From NCBI GenBank assembly GCA_905220665.1, contig CAJNAR010000173.1, positions 124,001 through 188,000 of the forward strand: a stretch of DNA of 64,000 nucleotides. The letters run 5' to 3'. This document shows positions 44,263 to 54,545 of the stretch, piece after piece; the first letter of the stretch is position 1; each line of letters starts with the position of its first letter. This DNA comes from Albugo candida (Eukaryota; Oomycota; Peronosporomycetes; Albuginales; Albuginaceae). The notes beneath the pieces were generated by a model that saw nothing but the letters and a program-made list of their open reading frames with translations, ran no database searches and had not been told where the DNA came from. A program made the position numbers and the translations under genes.

Positions 44263-45070
44263 ATGAATACTTCGCCAGCAGAGTCTGACGATGCAAAAGC
44301 CGTCGAGCGATTGTCTGGTGCGATTATAGGTTCCCGGAATGAGCGAGGAATCCCTGCAGCAATTTTCATTGTATGCTCTTTTCCTTCCACACTCCAATAT
44401 CCTCTGATCGTTCGCATAGGAATCAGCGGATGTGTTTCTTCAATCACTTGACATCACAGATGCGATGCCATTGATGGGCGCAATGCAGCAGCTATACAGA
44501 AAATATAAGTTTATGGAGGCCAATTTTCAGAAAACTCACGCGTCTTTGAAACTAAAATTACCTGACACTGAGAAAGATTTGGAGATGTTGCACCATTTGA
44601 TGGCAAAACAGGTAAGTATCCTTCATGCGTCGGAATGTGGCTTTAATTTGGACGACAGGAAGCCAAGGAGACGATTCGCACAAAGTTCAATCTAGCGGAT
44701 AACATTTACGTAAAAGCTGCTGTGGACCCGTCCATAGGGAACGTCTGCATTTGGCTTGGTGTAAGGCTCAAGCTTATTCACTGATTGATGTGCTCACCAA
44801 ATAAGGAGGCAGGCCAATGTAATGGTGGAGTTCTCATACAACGAAGCGCTGGAGCTTCTCGAAAAGAATATAGCAACGGCAAAGGCGCAAATGGTACGTT
44901 CAACGATTTGCAATAGACAAAAAGTAAGTATTTTACGATAGAATCAGCTCGAATCAGATCTGGGATATCTTCGCGATCAAATCATTACAACAGAAGTTAA
45001 TATGGCGAGGGTCTACAATCATGATGTGAAACGTCGGCAACGAGTACGATTTTGTATGAGAGATCAGTGA
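44263..45070 (+). CDS. PFDN3: Prefoldin subunit 3 (VBP1)
   Basis: Five exons (44263-44370, 44420-44611, 44659-44760, 44813-44893, 44942-45070; introns 47-52 nt, all phase 0) give 203 aa, the usual family length. After a short acidic start, RGIPAAIFI is the conserved entry to the first helix of this subunit. The N-terminal coiled coil includes LYRKYKFMEANFQKTHASLK, the central hairpin ends in VCIWLGANVMVEFSYNEA, and the C-terminal helix contains LRDQIITTEVNMARVYNHDV with the terminal K-R-R. It is an alpha-type subunit of the hexameric prefoldin chaperone that hands nascent actin and tubulin to CCT. None of the five exons is convincing alone; the joined protein matches throughout. Confidence 0.93.
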
Positions 45071-45601
45071 TATCTGGTGTAAATTTGTGTGGTTTAGGGC
45101 ACAGCGCCGGTTGTCCAGAGTACTTAGTGCCATTCAAAGTTGATGAGGAAATTGATGCTTGTTTTTGCGACTACGCTTTCCGTTCGTATCGTTGCCACTC
45201 ATCGAAGCATCTCAGCCCAATAGCACCGGTGTCTGCCATCTATCTTGCCTTCGTACTTTGGAGAAGGCTTATTCTATGACATAACGCTTAGTTGAGAATG
45301 TAGATAGGAATGCTGAATTGTTGCTACAATAAACGTATTTGAAGCCACATTACAAGAAAGAAAAGCTTGGCAGGCAGCATGAATAATCACCGTCAATTGG
45401 GTAGCAGAGCTTTTGCAGATGGATTGATCGCTTAGTTGAATAGAATCAGATAAAACTGATTCCATATAGCGCCATTACATATCATCAGATCTGATTCGAT
45501 ATAACATATACGTTTATGGAGGCACACAGGTCTTAAAAATTAATGGCAGCCATCAAATTGCTTTATTACTAAACTAAGCATACTCCGTCCATCAATCAGA
45601 A
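45071..45601. other. Intergenic, nothing evident
   Basis: 531 bp between same-strand genes, with no plausible frame or RNA gene. Confidence 0.5.
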
Positions 45602-46153
45602 ATGCCGCTGGATACGAGTAAATTCACGCTTGTGAAAACCGCAAAGTATTCGGTCGTTCATCCGATCAAAGGATGCAAGCCGATGAAGCCAACTGTGGTC
45701 TCTGTTAAGAAACCAGCGACTTCTGTTGCAGCACCGTGTAAAGCCAAAGCTGAAGATGATGATGATGACGATCTGTTCGGCGATGACGATGATGATGACG
45801 ATCAAGCCGCAAAGGAATCGGCCAAAAAACGCGCTGAAGCCGCTCAAGCCGCCAAAAGTAAAAAGGAAAAAGCCAAGCCAGTGGAACGGACCTCTGTTGT
45901 AATAGAAGTGAAGCCATGGGAGGCAGAAACAGACTTGGAAGCGCTCGCTATAAAAATCAAAGCTACCAACATTGAAGGACTGAAATGGGGCGAAGGTCAT
46001 AAACTCGTCGATGTCGCTTTCGGAATAAAAAAATTGCTGGTTCAATGTGTCATTATCGATGATTTGGTCGTATTGGATGACATCACAGACGCCATTGAGA
46101 AATTCGAAGACGACGTTCAAAGTGTCGACGTTGCGACTATGAACAAAATTTAA
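45602..46153 (+). CDS. EEF1B: Elongation factor 1-beta (eEF1B nucleotide exchange subunit)
   Basis: 183 aa, single exon. The C-terminal EF1-GNE domain (~97-183) is complete: VVIEVKPWEAETDLEALA, GLKWGEGHKLVDVAFGIKKL, and the canonical end VQSVDVATMNKI that contacts eEF1A. Before it are the acidic stretch EDDDDDDLFGDDDDDDD (~51-67), coded by a GAT/GAC microsatellite, and an Ala/Lys helix. It recharges eEF1A with GTP during translation. The usual N-terminal GST-C-like domain that binds eEF1G is missing; only ~50 basic residues precede the acidic run, so either this lineage has a shortened form or upstream exons were missed, which the ATG context does not suggest. METTL23-like starts 23 bp after the stop. 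Confidence 0.92.
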   Translation: MPLDTSKFTLVKTAKYSVVHPIKGCKPMKPTVVSVKKPATSVAAPCKAKAEDDDDDDLFGDDDDDDDQAAKESAKKRAEAAQAAKSKKEKAKPVERTSVVIEVKPWEAETDLEALAIKIKATNIEGLKWGEGHKLVDVAFGIKKLLVQCVIIDDLVVLDDITDAIEKFEDDVQSVDVATMNKI

Positions 46154-46176
46154 CCTTGAAATAAATAATTTCAAAT

Positions 46177-47007
46177 ATGATCATGTTGCATTCCGCGCCA
46201 AAATTTGAGACTTTTTCTTTTTTGAGCAAAATTGGCCATGACATTTGTCCGATCAGAGTCGAAATCGCCGAATGGATCCACCAGAGTTCCGAGCAGAAAG
46301 CCTCAAAAGACGATTTTGACGTCCATTTTGGTCTTTTCGTATGGCCGAGTGCTCGAATTCTCACACAATTTCTCGCACGAAATCTTGGAATTCTTGAAGG
46401 GAAAATTGTTTTGGAGCTCGGATGTGGTCCAGCTTTGCCGACAATCTTTGCTGCTCGTCATGGACGCTTGGAACACGTACGTCGCGCTTGAAACACGTCC
46501 AAATGTCAGTTTTCGTTGTAGGCGTATGCGACGGACTCGAGTCGAAATCCAGATGTTCGATGTAATGTGAAAGCGAATATTCGAGAGAATCGATTGGAAG
46601 CAATCGCGTCGTATTTCTGCTTGGATTGGGGTCTGCCGTCGTTCTCCCAACTTGAGAGATTTCGCGATACAAAGCCACCGGATATCGTGTTGGCAGCTGA
46701 TTGTATGTATGAACCTAAATGTAAGAGCTGCGATGTGATTGTCGATTCGCTGACTGTGATGTGAGGAGATTACGATAGGATTCTTGGAACGATTGCATTT
46801 CTGTTTGAACTCAATCCATCGTGTCAGTGTTTTCTGAGCTATCAGCTTCGTGACATCACTGATTCCATAGCGTTGTTGCTGACACGATGGCACATGGAAG
46901 CTGTACAAATTGATATCGAAACATTTTGGAGCGAATCCGATCAGAAACTTCATCCAATTCCAAGTATCGATAGTTTGTTCCTATACAAAATCCAAGTGAA
47001 ATCATAG
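46177..47007 (+). CDS. METTL23/METTL21-type lysine/arginine methyltransferase
   Basis: Three exons (46177-46476, 46522-46720, 46769-47007; introns 45 and 48 nt) give 245 aa. It has the seven-beta-strand methyltransferase fold of family 16: FGLFVWPSARILTQFL entry helix, motif I VLELGCGPALPTIFAARHG, then AYATDSS (Asp at the end of strand 2), and the post-I segment PPDIVLAADCMYEPK in place of the D-x-x-Y of lysine methyltransferases. The order and the VWPSA element resemble METTL23. These enzymes methylate non-histone or histone proteins; the target cannot be read. The acceptor of intron 2 (GGAG) was chosen three bases downstream of another AG because the first would create a stop. The stop is 9 nt from that of the convergent phosphatase. 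Confidence 0.85.
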
Positions 47008-47016
47008 CCATTTGCT

Positions 47017-48441
47017 TCAGTATCCACGCTCAAAAACGCTCCAAAATGCATCGGTCTCTCTTCCGTCGTGTTGTATGATCATTGGCGATGTGATACCATA
47101 CTCTGTGCAATACTCAGTTGTATCGTTGCAAAGTTTCATAATGGGATGACAGCATTGTGCTCCGATCCAAAGAAAACAAATTTTCGCGTCCATAATAATC
47201 GCAGCTGTTTCTGAGCGCAAGTCATTCACATCGTAATCACTTACTTGCTCCCAATTGCTTTCCAGGACGAACAATTGCGATAAAGAGCTTCGTTGATGGC
47301 TCACTTTGCTCTCTTTGGTGATGGTAGGTCGTTGGAACCACTCGAGCTCGAGATCATACTGATACAATTCATCGCGAAGAAATGGTGTGAAGCGTTGAAC
47401 AGCTGCGTTCTCTTTCGCATTCACTTGGTCTTGGATGAAATGTAGCCTGATCTCATGCCGCTTTTCGCGGTAATATGTCGCCAATATCGGCTCAAGCAGC
47501 TGTCGAGCTTTAGCATGTGGGTTCGAAATGACACAATTCGAGCTGGAATAGATTGTCACGGTCACTTGTTGGGTTTCAAGAATGCAGTAGACGCCACGAG
47601 TGAAAGGGATGCTTGCGTTGGCTTGATTTGGACCATCCATTTGACTGCAAATTTGTTTCCTTGAATTTGGATATAAGCACGGTTTGAGAAGCCAGCAATT
47701 CGCGTCGTGAGCTGCGTGTGGTGCCAGCCGAAATAGCATTGCTTCCGCATTACTCAATCGGTTGTGTCGAACATCGCGAATCCTCGCAACCTCTCGCTGC
47801 CATTCCATAAGCTGACATGTGAATGCTGCGTTTGGATTGCAAATTGCTCGTTTCTTCTTCACGATGTCCGCGGAATCTTGGTAATCCGAGTCGTTCGTGT
47901 ACATCACATATGCAATGGCCAATGCACAGGAGCGAGAAACACCTTGATGACAATAGATCAGTACTTTGCTTGCTGGAGTCTGCTTCGCTTTGTCGATGAA
48001 TTGCATCACAATATGGAAAAACGGAGTCAGAATTTCTTCCATATTGTCCTCTAATGCGAGTCGAAGCCGAACAAACGAATTTCCATCGTCGTTGTCAGCG
48101 TCCAATTCCGAACAGCAGCTGATAACGTGCGAAATTCCCATTTCACAAAGCCGCATGACGTCTTTCGCCACAGTGAAATTACTCACATACAAAAATGCAG
48201 GAAGTATCTCACTGCAGACATCCTCGTGTTCCAACAAGACAGAGGCCTTTCGAGCGCTTTCGGATGCTTGAAGGATGCCACTTTGATAATGCAAATCGAC
48301 TTTATCCAGTGAGAGAAGCTCCTTCTGAGCCACATGAAGATTCTCTCGAACGTCAAAGGCGGTTGTCTTTTGTCTTTCGGTCGAGTTGTTTGGGAGGATG
48401 CTGTCGTAAAAAGTCTTCCCACGTGCTGCAGCATTCCCCAT
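47017..48441 (-). CDS. Dual-specificity phosphatase with gelsolin-like C-terminus (MKP1-like)
   Basis: 474 aa from the ATG at 48441. The frame also opens 17 codons upstream, but MGNAAARGK at 48441 equals the myristoylated start of PKA catalytic subunit almost exactly and is the better start. The DSP domain spans ~80-210: LPAFLYVSNFTVAKD, then VLIYCHQGVSRS, the CX5R loop (C164, R170) with AIAYVM after it. The C-terminal ~200 residues hold short strands ending in LESNWEQVSDYDVNDLRSET and KICFLWIGAQC, the pattern of a gelsolin repeat, as in plant MAP kinase phosphatase 1. A role in turning off MAP kinases at membranes is inference. The 2OG oxygenase gene lies 84 bp upstream on the same strand. 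Confidence 0.87.
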   Translation of the reverse strand: MGNAAARGKTFYDSILPNNSTERQKTTAFDVRENLHVAQKELLSLDKVDLHYQSGILQASESARKASVLLEHEDVCSEILPAFLYVSNFTVAKDVMRLCEMGISHVISCCSELDADNDDGNSFVRLRLALEDNMEEILTPFFHIVMQFIDKAKQTPASKVLIYCHQGVSRSCALAIAYVMYTNDSDYQDSADIVKKKRAICNPNAAFTCQLMEWQREVARIRDVRHNRLSNAEAMLFRLAPHAAHDANCWLLKPCLYPNSRKQICSQMDGPNQANASIPFTRGVYCILETQQVTVTIYSSSNCVISNPHAKARQLLEPILATYYREKRHEIRLHFIQDQVNAKENAAVQRFTPFLRDELYQYDLELEWFQRPTITKESKVSHQRSSLSQLFVLESNWEQVSDYDVNDLRSETAAIIMDAKICFLWIGAQCCHPIMKLCNDTTEYCTEYGITSPMIIQHDGRETDAFWSVFERGY

Positions 48442-48525
48442 CGTTGATATAAATAGACAAAAATACATCAAAGGATTTTTATTACGTTGCATACATCATT
48501 GTACCTGTCCAACATCTACAACACA

Positions 48526-49533
48526 TTAACTGATTCGGTAGCGATTGATTTGTACCTCCTCACCGATATCCACATAGTTTCCTTTGACTCGTTCCATCAG
48601 AAATTCCAGCCATACAATCGGTCGATAATGCGGTTCTTCTCCATTGACGCTGATCGGTTCGATGGTGGAATTCATGAACGGATGGTAAAAGTAAGGTGCA
48701 GAGTATCTATCTTTCTTCTCAGTGGACAGCACGCGATGCATCGGAGCACGATACTTGTCATTCGACCATACTTGCATCATATCACCCAAATTGACAATAA
48801 ATGTATTCTGAATCGGCGGGACTGGGACCCAAGTGCTAGAATCCGGATGGTATACTTGCAGAGCCGAGATAGCATCATCTTGCAAAAGTATTGTGACGGC
48901 GCCAAGATCGGTATGTGGATGAACTCCCAGAGCCGTGCTTGTGTTTGACGAAATCGGATAATGGTTCAGTCGCAAAGTGCTGCTATTCCCTGAACAAAAA
49001 TCGATTGGATCCTGCACTCCAAAAAACTTGTCGAAAAAATCGAAAGGCTGACCAAGACCAACGGCAAGCATCATGCAGATCCTTCGAGCAATGTTCTCCA
49101 TTATCAAATTCATCTGGATGACTCGCTTTCTAAAATTTGGAATCAACTCGTCCGGAGGCCATTGATTATGAAAATTACTTGGAGATGGCTGTCTTTCCAA
49201 AAACTGCGCGTAATCAAACATTTCTTTCCAATCAACGACGTTTCTCGTGAGTTCTGCATCGAAATATCCTGTCGGATTGGTTTCTTTCCGTCGGATGACA
49301 TTCTTCACATCTTGTGGCAAAGCGAAGAAAGTTTTCATTGTATCTTGCAAGCCTTGTAAGAGCTCTGGTGCAACTCCGTGATTTTCAATGTAGAAAAACC
49401 CGCATTCTTCGGCAGCATTTGCGATTAGCTGTACTGTGTCATCCAAGCTTGCAATATTCTCTTGCACACTTTGATCGTCTTTGCATTGCATCAACTTGCC
49501 AATATCCACAGTCCGCACAATTGGAGTCGTCAT
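48526..49533 (-). CDS. 2-oxoglutarate/Fe(II) oxygenase, isopenicillin-N-synthase type
   Basis: 335 aa, single exon. The N-terminal DIOX_N part contains the typical GFFYIENHGV and FFALPQDVKNVIRR. The Fe-binding triad is complete: H207-x-D209 in GVHPHTDLGAVTILLQD and H266 in YRAPMHRVLS. R276-x-S278 (RYSAPYFYHP) binds the 2-oxoglutarate carboxylate. The jelly-roll core NTFIVNLGDMMQVWSNDKY is well kept. Family members range from gibberellin and flavonoid enzymes to fungal thymine 7-hydroxylase, so the substrate cannot be read. All catalytic residues suggest activity. No targeting sequence is visible; probably cytosolic. Confidence 0.9.
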   Translation of the reverse strand: MTTPIVRTVDIGKLMQCKDDQSVQENIASLDDTVQLIANAAEECGFFYIENHGVAPELLQGLQDTMKTFFALPQDVKNVIRRKETNPTGYFDAELTRNVVDWKEMFDYAQFLERQPSPSNFHNQWPPDELIPNFRKRVIQMNLIMENIARRICMMLAVGLGQPFDFFDKFFGVQDPIDFCSGNSSTLRLNHYPISSNTSTALGVHPHTDLGAVTILLQDDAISALQVYHPDSSTWVPVPPIQNTFIVNLGDMMQVWSNDKYRAPMHRVLSTEKKDRYSAPYFYHPFMNSTIEPISVNGEEPHYRPIVWLEFLMERVKGNYVDIGEEVQINRYRIS

Positions 49534-49942
49534 AATTCAAACGTTAATTGCAGCAATTGCTTGATTGAATTGTGGAAAGACGAGTGAGATCCAGAAATAG
49601 GGTGCACGCCTCGAGTTGACAATACCCTCTATATTCCGATCTTCAACTAAGAATTGATAGATACAATTCATGATGATTGCTGTCAATACCTGTCAAAACG
49701 TATACAATGCAACAACGGCAACTTCCGTTGGAAAACAGAATCAGTTAAAAGTGACAGCTGTTGAAAGCATGTCACAAGCACATCACCAAACTGTAGCTTT
49801 ACTTTCGGTCTTTTATCCTTCCCGCTCTCTATATCATTCAGTTTTTCCTAAATCCGCGCTGTAAAAGTGACGTTGTCGTATACAGCGGATCTTGAAAAAT
49901 GACTTTCAACGCAAGTGCAATCGATGATAAAACACTTAACTG
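49534..49942. other. Intergenic, nothing evident
   Basis: 409 bp between same-strand (minus) genes: 3' UTR of the AAA ATPase gene and oxygenase promoter. No frame of interest. Confidence 0.5.
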
Positions 49943-52201
49943 TTATCGCCTATGGAAACAGTCGAAAAATTCGAGCATGTCGTCATCAATCTGCGGGTCA
50001 ATTTTAACCAGTGCTTGGTCAAAATGACGCATTTCCACATGTTTTGCGTTTCTATTTTCTGTAATTGCAGTCATTGCCGCCTCTCTGCATAACGCAGCCA
50101 ATTCAGCACCTGAAAAATTAGCTGTCTTGACTGCAAGATCGTGAAAATTCACATTTGGATCGATTGGCATGCGGCGAGAATGGATGGTCAGAATCGATTC
50201 TCGCGCTTGTACATCAGGTGGACCGACATATAATATCCTATCAATCCTGCCTGGTCGCATCAACGCTTTATCGATGAGATCCGGGCGATTTGTTGCTGCT
50301 ACAATCACAACTTGCTGAAGCGGTTCGATACCATCGAGCTCGGTTAGAAGCTGACTGATGACCCGTGAAGACACTTGCGATCCGCTTTGTTGGGTTGATC
50401 GTTGCGCTGCAATTGCATCAAATTCATCGAAAAATATGATACTAGGGGAAGCCGCACGCGCTTTTTTGAAAAGAGACTGAATGGCTTTCTCTGATTCTCC
50501 GACCCATTTGCTGAATAGCTCGGGACCTTTAACGGCTAAGAAATTCATGCAACTTTCGGTCGCAAGTGCTTTGGCTGTCATTGTTTTGCTACACCCTGGA
50601 GGCCCATAGAGCAGCACACCTTTGGGAGGACGAATACCCATGCGAATGAAAGCTTCTGGATGCGTGAGTGGCCATTCTACAACTTCTTTAAGCTGCTGCT
50701 TGATGCTTTCTTGCCCACCAATTTCATGCCAAAATACTTTTGGAACGTCCACAATAATTTCCTGTATTGCACTTGGTCGTGTTTTCTGTGATGCTTCTTG
50801 CAAATCGGAAAATGTGACACGAAAATCTTTGATTGAGAATGAGAATGAGTCAAGCCAGGCACGTTTGCTGGTCGTTTTGTCGATGGTACAAGCACGACGA
50901 AATGCTGATAATGATGCTTCCTTGCATACTGCACTGAGATCAGCACCCACATATCCGTGAGCTTGACTGGACAGCTGGAAGACTTGATCGGAGGTGAGGG
51001 AATGACGAATAGAAGAAAGGATGATTTTCAGTATTTCAAGTCGTTTGTGTGCATTTGGTACTGGAATTTCAATTTCTCGATCTAGACGACCTGACCGACG
51101 AAGTGCAGGATCTAAAGCATTTGGACGATTTGTAGCTGCCAGAATTATCATTTGCGTTTGGTTTTTCGAATCAATTCCATCCATTGCTGTCAGAAACGTC
51201 GTCACAAGTCTTCTCTCCAAATCAGAGCTTCGATCATGTCGTTTTGGACAGAGTACATCGATTTCGTCGATGAAGAGGATGGACGGGGTATTTTGTAAAG
51301 CTAATTTGAATATTCCACGCACTCGAGCTTCATTTTCTCCAATAGTATGTGTGATGAGCTCGGGACCATTAATGGTGTAAAAGGAAGCTTTAAATTCGGC
51401 AGCCACTGCTTTCGCAAGCAGCGTTTTACCAGTACCGGGTGAGCCAAACAGAAGAATCCCTTTTGGAGGAGGAAGACCATGATCTGTGAAAAATTGAGGA
51501 CTGTACAATGAGCTTTCGATTACTTGACGAATCGCTGAAATCTGTTCATTGAGTCCTCCGATTTTAGAAAAGCCCAGACGCTCATGAGATGGCGTCGTTG
51601 ACGGTATCGAATCCTCATCCAGCATAATCGAAATTTTGGTCTTTTTATTCACTTTGTAAAGCTTATGAGAAGCTTTTTTGCTCGTGTCATTGGAAGCCGC
51701 CGTCAGCGATTGCACGCGACATTGTATCCGTTTACCAAAGAGCGGAATACAAATTATAGATCCGTGGAAAAAGTACATTTGAAGCGTCATGGAATGAAGA
51801 TATTTTATCAAGAAAGCTTTGTATTCTCTCAATTTCTCCAAATCCAAGGTGGAATCGATTTTGATTTCAGCGAATGTCGCGCAATGTAATGCGATGTTTT
51901 CATTCTGCGCGTTGACAGCCTCTAGTGTGACTCTTTGTGGAAGTGTGGTGGTGTCTTCCCATACAGCGCTTATCCCAACAGAGGAAGGCTTGAGTGATGG
52001 CAATGGCCATGCAATTCCGCTTGCAAAAAATTTCGCTTCGTTTACGTTTTGATTTATTTTTTTCAATAAAATTAGTGTGCCACTATCAAATGGTAATTTC
52101 TTGAGGTCTTTGGGGTTGAGATATATCCTGGAAAGTGTCGAATTGTTCTCAGCATTTGATCGAAAGAAGTGGATGGCAAACGTTTTCTCATTGGAAGCCA
52201 T
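49943..52201 (-). CDS. AFG2: AFG2/SPATA5 (Drg1-type) double AAA ATPase
   Basis: 752 aa, single exon. A CDC48-N-like region occupies ~1-200. AAA module 1 has Walker A GSPGTGKT at ~253-260, Walker B ILFIDEID at ~308 and sensor ATNRP. Module 2 has a Walker A reading GPPGCSKT at ~533-540, the Cys-Ser variant I recall for the AFG2/SPATA5 group, with [10 protein letters not shown] at ~588. A winged C-terminus ends the protein. Yeast Afg2/Drg1 strips Rlp24 from pre-60S particles in the cytoplasm; the animal homologue does the same. Both Walker B glutamates are present, so both rings should hydrolyse ATP. This fits the ribosome-biogenesis theme of the right part of the window. Confidence 0.93.
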   Translation of the reverse strand: MASNEKTFAIHFFRSNAENNSTLSRIYLNPKDLKKLPFDSGTLILLKKINQNVNEAKFFASGIAWPLPSLKPSSVGISAVWEDTTTLPQRVTLEAVNAQNENIALHCATFAEIKIDSTLDLEKLREYKAFLIKYLHSMTLQMYFFHGSIICIPLFGKRIQCRVQSLTAASNDTSKKASHKLYKVNKKTKISIMLDEDSIPSTTPSHERLGFSKIGGLNEQISAIRQVIESSLYSPQFFTDHGLPPPKGILLFGSPGTGKTLLAKAVAAEFKASFYTINGPELITHTIGENEARVRGIFKLALQNTPSILFIDEIDVLCPKRHDRSSDLERRLVTTFLTAMDGIDSKNQTQMIILAATNRPNALDPALRRSGRLDREIEIPVPNAHKRLEILKIILSSIRHSLTSDQVFQLSSQAHGYVGADLSAVCKEASLSAFRRACTIDKTTSKRAWLDSFSFSIKDFRVTFSDLQEASQKTRPSAIQEIIVDVPKVFWHEIGGQESIKQQLKEVVEWPLTHPEAFIRMGIRPPKGVLLYGPPGCSKTMTAKALATESCMNFLAVKGPELFSKWVGESEKAIQSLFKKARAASPSIIFFDEFDAIAAQRSTQQSGSQVSSRVISQLLTELDGIEPLQQVVIVAATNRPDLIDKALMRPGRIDRILYVGPPDVQARESILTIHSRRMPIDPNVNFHDLAVKTANFSGAELAALCREAAMTAITENRNAKHVEMRHFDQALVKIDPQIDDDMLEFFDCFHRR

Positions 52202-52617
52202 TCCAATTTGCTCGATACGGATTGGGTAAAATTACTATGATCCATTCTGAATTGGTGGAAATCATTTGCTTTCACCTTTATAAGGCAATCTTCAGCCAGT
52301 GTCTCGTTTTGAATCGCTGCTGGAAGAGTGAGAGGTTAGAGAGTGTGACTTTTTTTGATCGAATGGTCCTCAACTCGCAATCTAGCTCTAGTTGGTCGTG
52401 ATCCTGCTGCAAAAAGTAGAAAGTATCATGAGCTTTATGGTATAATATAGTATAAGTCTTATCAGCCTTGTAAGGCTTCATGCGCTTCCTGTTGCTCAAA
52501 GACCGTCAGATCTTCACAAGGCTCTTCCAAAGCGCATCTCGTGTCACAAAGCCGACGAGACGGATCAACTATGATTCCTCGGTCGTGTGTGCTATTTTGA
52601 GCCTCTCCACACAATCG
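52202..52617. promoter_or_regulatory. Divergent promoter region, AFG2 / unknown four-exon gene
   Basis: 416 bp between the chosen start codons. A 64-codon minus frame from an ATG near 52472 runs through it (MKPYKADKTYTILYHKAHDT) but has no recognisable feature. On the plus strand the downstream frame is open from an ATG at 52480. Confidence 0.35.
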
Positions 52618-53958
52618 ATGTCGTCACGCTTGATTGAGGCCAAATTTCGAGCTTTGGATGAGGCTATTGAAGGAATGTATAAATCCAAACAAGTTGCGCC
52701 AGAAGCTTTTCGAAAGGCTTTTTCGCGACATCGCAACATTCATTTAAATCGTCTTCCGAATTCAACGCTGAATTCTACGAGAGCCGATAGTCAACGTCCA
52801 GAGCGACCAAAGAGTAGCTCATGGTCCCGAGAAGGCAACTTGAAAGTCGGAGGACCAGCCTCACCTCTGATTGAAAGCGCACGCAATTTACCAAAACGAT
52901 GCACTTCTGCTGGTCAGAGGAAAGCTATAAAGAATTGGTTCGCACCCAGCTCCAACAATACACCATCAATGAGCTCGCCAATAGTAAAACCAAAAACCGT
53001 CATTGAAGCGTTCCGTTCATCAGAACTCAACGATTCCATAACGATATCACATGACCACCCAATATCAGACCCTTCCTTCTACCATTTTGAGATCCGTCTG
53101 GACCATCCACGTAATTTACAAGGTTGGCTGTTTCATGGGCGCTTCACCGATACTAGCGATCCAAAGAAGCCGACTGTAGAGCTCTGGAACCTTGAGGTAC
53201 TATCCAAATAACACTCTGCCCCACTCACTTGAATCTTGTCCAGGTTGATGAGTATAATTTCGTGAAATTTCATGATCGATTTTTAACGCAAAACTTTTTC
53301 GATCCATTCCGATACTTTACGCACATCAAAAGCAACGAGCAAGTACGAACACCAACTCCCTTCCATTGCGCGGCCGCTGAGGTCTGTTCTTGTAGTTGTA
53401 TATGCATGAATTGCACGTGGAGCTTTACGCTACGTCACCCGTCCGTCATCGCGTCGTGGATACGATCATTTCCTTTACGCACGAAAAAGACATTCATTCA
53501 TCACGCATCGATTTTGATCAAATTACATCCACGGTACAGTCAAACCGGTATGGGGTGAATAGGAACCAAGATGCGCACATTGAAATCACTGAGGACGAAC
53601 AAGACAGTATTGGCGAATGCGCAGAGATTGTGATTGGTGAATGCTCATCGAATGTGATTCGTGAACATACCGTCCATCATCCTGTGCAAAAGAGCACAGT
53701 ATTCTCGATTGAGGAGGCAAAACTTGAGCTTGTCAAAATGCGCAATAGTATAAAGGTACGGTACCCTTTAGAAAGAAGAATTCTGATTGGTGCAAAAGCA
53801 ATCATTGTTAGACGAGCGAACTCGCATTCAGCGTGCTTATTTGTAATTGGTTGCTTTCCAGCCAATCAGGAAGATATCAATTGCTCGTTCTAAAAGGCGA
53901 TCTGGAAGCTCGGCGGAAACGAAACTGGAACGTGAAAAATGGAAAATCAGATTGTTGA
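52618..53958 (+). CDS. Unknown four-exon protein
   Basis: Proposed exons 52618-53196, 53244-53342, 53396-53755 and 53812-53958 (introns 47, 53 and 56 nt, all phase 0). The frame is open 46 codons further up to an ATG at 52480, but MSSRLIEAKFRALDEAIEGM at 52618 starts a clean helix. A disordered Ser/Pro/Asn part (~60-150) is followed by a structured region: FYHFEIRLDHPRNLQGWLFH, EYNFVKFHDRFLTQNFFDPF, LYMHELHVELYATSPVRHR. The last exon is Lys/Arg-rich. I recognise no family. If intron 3 is not removed, the frame instead ends at 53893. With it removed, the stop overlaps the first ATG of NF-YC by 20 bp and lies 1 nt before NF-YC's second ATG. Confidence 0.6.
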
Positions 53959-54458
53959 AATGACGGAAGCTGAACATGCACAGCATCATATCCAACTAGA
54001 GCAACAACTCAAGACTTTTTGGACAAAACAACTCGCTCAAGTACGAGTACGATGTTTACAAGTAACATTAACTCACTTGTGTTCGTTTTCAGATGGAACA
54101 GCTCGAAGTCGGTAGTGAACAAGGTAAAAAAAATTTTATGGAGGCTCCAATTTTTTCAAATCTGTTCGAAATGGCCCGAATTTCTGAGAGTGTTTTTGTG
54201 TCAGATTTCAAGAATCACAATGATCTCCCACTTGCACGGATCAAGAGAATCATGAAATCAGACGAAGATGTTCGTATGATTAGTGCTGAAGCTCCTGTTC
54301 TTTTTGCAAAAGCGTGCGAGATGTTTATACTAGAGCTCACATTGCGCTCATGGAGTTATTCGGAACGCAACAAACGACGCACACTCCAGAAAGAAGACAT
54401 CCAAACGGCGATTCGAAACACGGATATATTTGATTTTCTGGTCGACGTCATAAATTAA
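53939..54458 (+). CDS. NFYC: NF-YC (CCAAT-binding factor subunit C, HAP5)
   Basis: Two exons (53939-54040 and 54093-54458; 52-nt intron, phase 0) give 155 aa, or 148 if translation starts at the next in-frame ATG (53960). The histone fold is clear: [20 protein letters not shown], then [20 protein letters not shown], and the C-terminal [20 protein letters not shown], the classical NF-YC sequence. The short N-terminal helix with [20 protein letters not shown] is the conserved stretch before the fold. A segment of ~30 residues ([20 protein letters not shown]) is inserted between that helix and the fold. Together with NF-YB and NF-YA it binds CCAAT boxes. The first ATG overlaps the upstream gene. 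Confidence 0.92.
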
Positions 54459-54545
54459 GAAATAGTACAGCACAACGTGAAGAAATCCAAAATTACTGAT
54501 CGCGTCCAACTGTGTTTCCATCTTCTCGCAGATTATACAATCAAG

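Noticed and set aside
46303..46953. 216-codon minus-strand frame across the METTL23-like gene
   Set aside because: The plus-strand exons give a full methyltransferase with all motifs; the antisense frame has none.
48442..48492. Upstream in-frame ATG of the dual-specificity phosphatase
   Set aside because: The downstream ATG gives a near-exact PKA-C-type myristoylation start; the upstream 17 residues look like leader sequence. Not excluded.
52278..52499. Minus-strand short frame upstream of AFG2
   Set aside because: It begins at a non-ATG codon, has no recognisable domain and probably represents the 5' leader of AFG2.
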